Origin: Gordionus sp. m RMFG-2023
Taxonomy: Eukaryota > Nematomorpha > Gordioida > Chordodea > Parachordodidae
Assembly: GCF_954871325.1 (NCBI RefSeq)
Contig: NC_088777.1
Span: 10,579,366-10,643,365, forward strand
Length of the DNA: 64,000 nucleotides
Direction: 5' to 3'
Shown: positions 59,859 through 64,000 of the stretch, one piece after another
Layout: each line of letters begins with the position of its first letter
Numbering within the stretch: the first letter of the stretch is position 1
Program-made: the position numbers and the translations under genes
The notes under the pieces: model-generated
Seen by the model: the letters and a program-made list of their open reading frames with translations, nothing else
The model's database searches: none
Told to the model about the DNA's origin: nothing

Positions 59859-60609
59859 CATTTATTATATTTACCTTGAGTCATGAAAGTTTTTAATCCA
59901 ACCTTTTTCATTATTTTTTTTTACAATATTATATAATACAATTATCTTCTTTTGTTAAAAATTTATATTATAAAATAAATTACATTAATATTGTGCAATT
60001 AGATTATATTTTCAAAATACTATTTATTATACATGCATTTTTTTAAATAGCGATTTATTTTTATTTTATAAATTAAATAGTAAATTAAATACAATATATT
60101 ATATTCTCAAAATATTTTCCATTTTTATAAATTAAATATTAGTTTTATTTTTTTTAAATGTAATATAAAATATAGTATATGACAAATATTATTACCATTT
60201 TTATGAATATTAGTTTTATTTTTATAAATGCAATATAAAATATAGTAGCTCAAAATATCCATTTTTATAAATAACAGTTTTATAATTTTTATAAATTCAA
60301 TATAATATTCTCAAAATATTAGCTTTTTATTTTTAAATAATAAACGATAATACTCGCTGAAAAATATGGTAAAATACCTCATAGGTTAATTTTTGTATAT
60401 ACCAGGTCGAATATAATTTTAAAAAATTCCGAGCCGGGCCTGAAATTTTCAAATCCGGGCCGGGCCGTAAAAAATTTTTTTTTTAAATATCCGGGCCGGG
60501 CGGTAAAAAATTTTTTTTTAAATATCCGGACCGGGCTGGGCCTAAAAAATTTAAAGCCGGGCAGGGCCGGGCCGTGCAAATGGTACCTCTGCAGGTCTCT
60601 GGTATATAT

Positions 60610-61540
60610 ACTACTAAATTGAGGATTAATGTATTAAATGAATTTAAATGAGTATACATTCATAGGAATCAGCTGTAGTGCCATTTAATTTATGGTTAGC
60701 AAGTCTATTAAATGACTTTAATGCGCATTAGTATAATGGTCGATAAGACAATTAGTCGACGTGCAAACCCTAAAATGGAGATAAAATAACTCCTATATAT
60801 GTACACTTTTATATAGCAAACCACCAATCAAGTAGAATATATACATCATTGATTAATGTCTAGATATAAATTAAATCAGATATATAAATTATTTATTCTT
60901 AATGATACCTAAAAAACTCGTTAATTAACAAAATATCGCAGCAAGAGCCAAAACAAATTAAAAGAATTGGGATGTGATCAAGCCATAGATTCGTGAAGAA
61001 GAATTATATGAACAAACATGGGCACAAATAAAATCTATTAGTTGGAAAGATTAGAATTATATATCTTAATTAATTTTCTTAAAGAACCTGGTCTAAATAA
61101 AGAAATGAATATTTTAAACTATTGGAAAAATCAGAGTAATCGTTATCCTAAATTATATAAATTGTCTGATGTTATAATAGCATTGCTGGCTATTCAAGTT
61201 TGCATGGAAAGAGATATTTTTCAAAAATCAAATTTACACTTTCTCCTTATAGATAAATAATTTGATTAAGATAAAAAATATTTTAATTGTAAGGCTCAAT
61301 ACTTTTTAAACAATTTATGTATTAGATATTTAAAATGTGCAAATAATAATAAAATAAGCGTTTTATATATTTTTTATGGTTTTCTCCATCCTATTATAAA
61401 TTAGTTTATAAAACAGTTCGAAAGGGGTTTTAGAGATTCAAACCGAACTTATATTTTTTATTTTTATGAACCGAACCTGCAACTGGAACCGTTATTTTTA
61501 TCTGAACTTGAACATGAACCAAACGGATAGCTTCTACAAA
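60610..61540 (+). mobile_element. Decayed hAT element in the right IR2 arm
   Basis: Counterpart of 33170-34310 (with 57340-57580, split off by the younger insertion). 61042-61260 reads EMNILNYWKNQSNRYPKLYK and LLAIQVCMERDIFQKSNL, a decayed Ac-type dimerisation domain. Older than IR2. Confidence 0.5.
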
Positions 61541-61831
61541 TCAGGCCTTCCCGAAAATTATTAGCATATTCTAATTGCAAGAAATTATTATTTTGTTGTT
61601 CGGACTTCCCTTTCAGGACTGCTTTCTTCAAGTGATAAGAACAATTTTCTATCCCTTAACCTTCTTAATGATTGTACAAATTTTGTTATTTAATATTAGA
61701 AATAAACAAAGAAAAAGTAGGCGAGTAAATCAACAAAATTATGTAAGAGATTATGATGCTACACAATAAAACCCATGTCATTCATTGATATTATATACAT
61801 AATATATATCTGATAAACATTTCTATATTAT

Positions 61832-62176
61832 GTGAGCGGCAACGTGTTTTTCCAGTAGTATTCTTTTTTTAACTTCAAGACAATCTGATTTTACTAGAAA
61901 TGTATTCCAAATGTGTTATGAATTGTTGACAATTTTCCGTTTATCTTTGAGTTATTTGTAATTTATATAAAAAATCTATGAAAAAATAATATACTCGTCG
62001 TTAACATTTGAGTCATTTAGGATTTATCTAAAAAATCTATGGTAAAACTTTTATAAATTATATTAAGTTCAAAGATTCAGGGCACAATTATATGAAATTA
62101 ATAGAATAAGTATCCCAAATGTGATATTCCTGTAATATCAGATCTTAAATTTAAATAAAAAAACTCAAATGATTTA
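61832..62176. repeat. MITE-like repeat at the outer end of the IR2 right arm
   Basis: The two halves are imperfect inverted copies of each other around about 62000 (TCTGATTTTAC against TCTGATATTAC; ATAGATTTTTT in both). The left arm has the same repeat split at 25130-25346 and 32363-32580. Confidence 0.5.
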
Positions 62177-63660
62177 AAGAAAATTATATCATTAAGTTAA
62201 CAGTTGTGTTAATAAAATGAATGCGACATATAAAAATTTGCGCTATATAACAATTAGTATAAATAAAATAATTATATATATAGATCCACGTTTAACACTA
62301 ATCAATGCTCTTGATAATAAATATAGCTACAATTTAAATTATTTAACGCCATCTATTTATATTAAATAAAATAGATATTAAAAATTAATCTCCATATTAT
62401 TCATCCCACAATATCTTTAAAAGATATTTTCTGATGTCCTTATCAATATTTTATAGTTTTCTGTAAAATACATAATTCGCTAAATTGATAAAAATTACTT
62501 AATTGTCATATGATAATTGATTAAATTAGATATACTGTAAATCTACGACATATAATATTCAACTGTTTGTATTGTGCTTTAATTTTTATATTTAATTTTT
62601 GATTTAATTTTATCAATAGTTTTATAATTACATTTTACTTTTATTAAGATAAATAAATTAAAATTAATCACTTTATAAAAAATTATATTTGATATATTAT
62701 ATTATTTAGTAATTTTATGGATCTATTATTAATAATTATAATACATTTCACTTTTATCTTAAGACTTATCTTTGGCTTATATTTCATTTCTTAAAAAAAA
62801 TTTTGGTTCACTTTTTTTATATATAAATGCTTTTTTCCAAAAATGTATAAATTATGATGAATAGTTTAATAAAAAAATATCAACTTTTACATTCTTTCTT
62901 TCAAATTATTGTTTAAGATATATGCATTCATTTTTGGGGGTCAGTGAGTGGGGGGAGGACTAAGGGGGATATTTTTTATTAGCTTAAAATGATATTCACA
63001 AAAAGTCATAAATTTCTGAAGGGGTGAGGAATTTCCCCTTGCCCCCCCCTCCCGGCTACGCCTATAAATAAAATGTACTTTAAATTTAAACAAATCTTTA
63101 AGACTCGCTATGATTTTTTAACTAATTTACAGTCGCGATCACGAATATAGAAAGTTTATGCAGGCCCATAGTCAGGAAGCTTTAATTTAAGGGACAAGAG
63201 TTTATTTGGAGGCCAATATTTTTTGTGGAATTATTAACTTTTTATAAATTATTTGAATCAAACACAAATTTAAAGGTTACGCATATGAGCCATATTTTTT
63301 AGAGGGGGTGGGGTGGACAGATACTCCATATCCTCTCGATAGCTAGGGTTCATCATGAGATTCATATACTAATAAATAATATAATATAAATGAGAATAAA
63401 ATAAGAAAATTAAGATATATATTATCAATTTTTATAAAACTACGGCATTACATAATTACCTTTATATAAACAATTTTTTTTTAAAATAAATGTACTATAT
63501 ATTAGTTTTCAAATTAAATATAATTTTATTTATTTTTAATAACATTATGACACAAACACTACAATAAATTTATTTTAAATTTCGCATTAAATTTTTTAAA
63601 AAATATATATAATTATTAAATCAAATAAACTGAAGTCTTCCATTAAAACAAGCATTTTAT
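62177..63660. other. Spacer before the G-alpha gene, no recognised gene
   Basis: AT-rich. 63030-63066 (CCCCCCCCTCCCGGCTACGC) is another lone hAT-type terminus without a partner. The last ~100 bp may include the G-alpha 5' leader. Confidence 0.5.
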
Positions 63661-63666
63661 ACATTT

Positions 63667-63787
63667 ATGGGTTGCGTATTTTCAAATAATGATGAAAAAG
63701 CAGCTGTTGAACGATCTCGCCAAATTGATAGAAATCTTAAAGCAGATGGCGAGAAGGCTTCAAGAGAAGTGAAACTTTTACTTCTAG
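63667..63787 (+). CDS. G-protein alpha-i/o subunit, first coding exon
   Basis: ATG at 63667 opens [20 protein letters not shown] and runs through [13 protein letters not shown], forty codons plus the first base of the Gly codon, to a GT at 63788. Gly2 (myristoylation) and Cys3 (palmitoylation) are present. KLLLLG directly precedes the P-loop (GAGESGKS) in this family, and the exon stops at the same phase-1 position as the first intron of animal Gi genes. The protein is a membrane-anchored GTPase that couples seven-helix receptors to effectors. It is of Gi type rather than Go or Gq by DEKAAVERS and IDRNLK. The remainder lies beyond the window. The frame after 63787 is intron. Confidence 0.9.
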
Positions 63788-64000
63788 GTTTATTATACTT
63801 GTATTTATTAAAACTTAACAAATTTTATCAATATGAGATTAGGAATCATCGATTATTTGATTTTATACTTTTTTTACAGTAAATTGTTAAAAATTAAACA
63901 AAAGTTTTAGTTATCTGAGCAGCTTGTAATTTAAACATTTATTATTTTTTAATCTAATAATTATTGAAAAGGATTACATATATAATATATAGAAACTGCT
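63788..64000 (+). other. Intron 1 of the G-alpha gene (start)
   Basis: Begins GTTTAT after TTCTAG; no second exon is reached before the window ends. Confidence 0.7.

Larger units (their letters stand above)
57581..60601 (+). mobile_element. hAT transposon, TIR CAGAGACCTGCAG, CCGGGC-rich ends
   Basis: Ends CAGAGACCTGCAG and CTGCAGGTCTCTG are exact inverted repeats, and GTATATAT is duplicated at 57573-57580 and 60602-60609. Subterminal CCGGGCCGGGC repeats lie at both ends. Interrupted by a second hAT at 58697-59858. Confidence 0.92.
47769..62176 (-). repeat. Inverted repeat IR2, right arm (with two large hAT insertions)
   Basis: Pairs with the left arm. 47769-55352 looks nearly identical to 34288-41871. 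57340-57580 and 60610-62176 pair with about 32363-34290 at lower similarity. Insertions 55353-57331 and 57581-60601, each with a perfect 8-bp target duplication, are absent from the left arm. Confidence 0.9.

Noticed and set aside
25165-62176. The inverted repeats as pure assembly or amplification fold-back artefacts
   Set aside because: Single-arm insertions with exact 8-bp target duplications, a one-arm tandem duplication and diverged outer parts cannot come from a simple fold-back. The near-perfect inner arms still deserve a read-level check.

Overview
The window is very AT-rich DNA from a metazoan, crowded with transposons. The animal signature is the first coding exon of a heterotrimeric G-protein alpha-i/o subunit at the right edge: it begins MGC and stops at the conserved phase-1 intron after the KLLLLG stretch. 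Introns of about 45-50 bp (in the small host genes and in one transposase), an intronless juvenile-hormone-acid-methyltransferase-like gene and many hAT and non-LTR elements suggest a small invertebrate, possibly an arthropod. The species cannot be fixed from the sequence. No bacterial genes, rRNA, tRNA or CRISPR were seen.

Layout. 1-1627: 3' end of a non-LTR retrotransposon with a zinc-knuckle/restriction-like endonuclease tail and poly(A). 2566-5878: a ZMYM1-like hAT element running into an 11-unit minisatellite (5879-6570). 6571-9536: AT-rich DNA with short tandem repeats. 9611-22092: palindrome P1, two arms joined almost without spacer at 15307/15308; each arm carries two or three small spliced genes, and a LINE copy has landed in the right arm only. 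22140-25130: decayed hAT pieces. 25165-62176: a much larger inverted repeat (IR2). Its left arm is split by an insertion of about 7 kb holding an APE-type LINE and a BED-finger hAT. Its right arm is split by two further hAT elements, each with another element nested inside. The inner arms (34.3-41.87 kb and 47.77-55.35 kb) look nearly identical, and each carries one intact 298-aa methyltransferase gene. The 5.9-kb spacer between them holds a third, one-sided copy of the P1 gene cassette. 63667-63787: G-alpha exon 1.

Main result. The P1 cassette encodes a small secreted basic two-cysteine peptide (gene A, 74 aa, three exons), a second small gene (gene B), and, on the opposite strand, exons of a possible third gene (gene C). 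Gene A is open in all three copies. In the third copy a 3-base change at the exon-3 acceptor removes exactly one codon and keeps the frame. Copies therefore sit in two physically linked inverted repeats, one inside the other, with transposon insertions private to single arms showing that the inversions are old and not simple assembly fold-backs. I recognise neither gene A nor gene B.

How the parts relate. The palindromes act as gene-amplifying structures: two divergent gene A copies share a symmetrical promoter region at the P1 centre, and the methyltransferase exists as an inverted pair. The transposons are mostly decayed and serve here as time stamps for the duplications.
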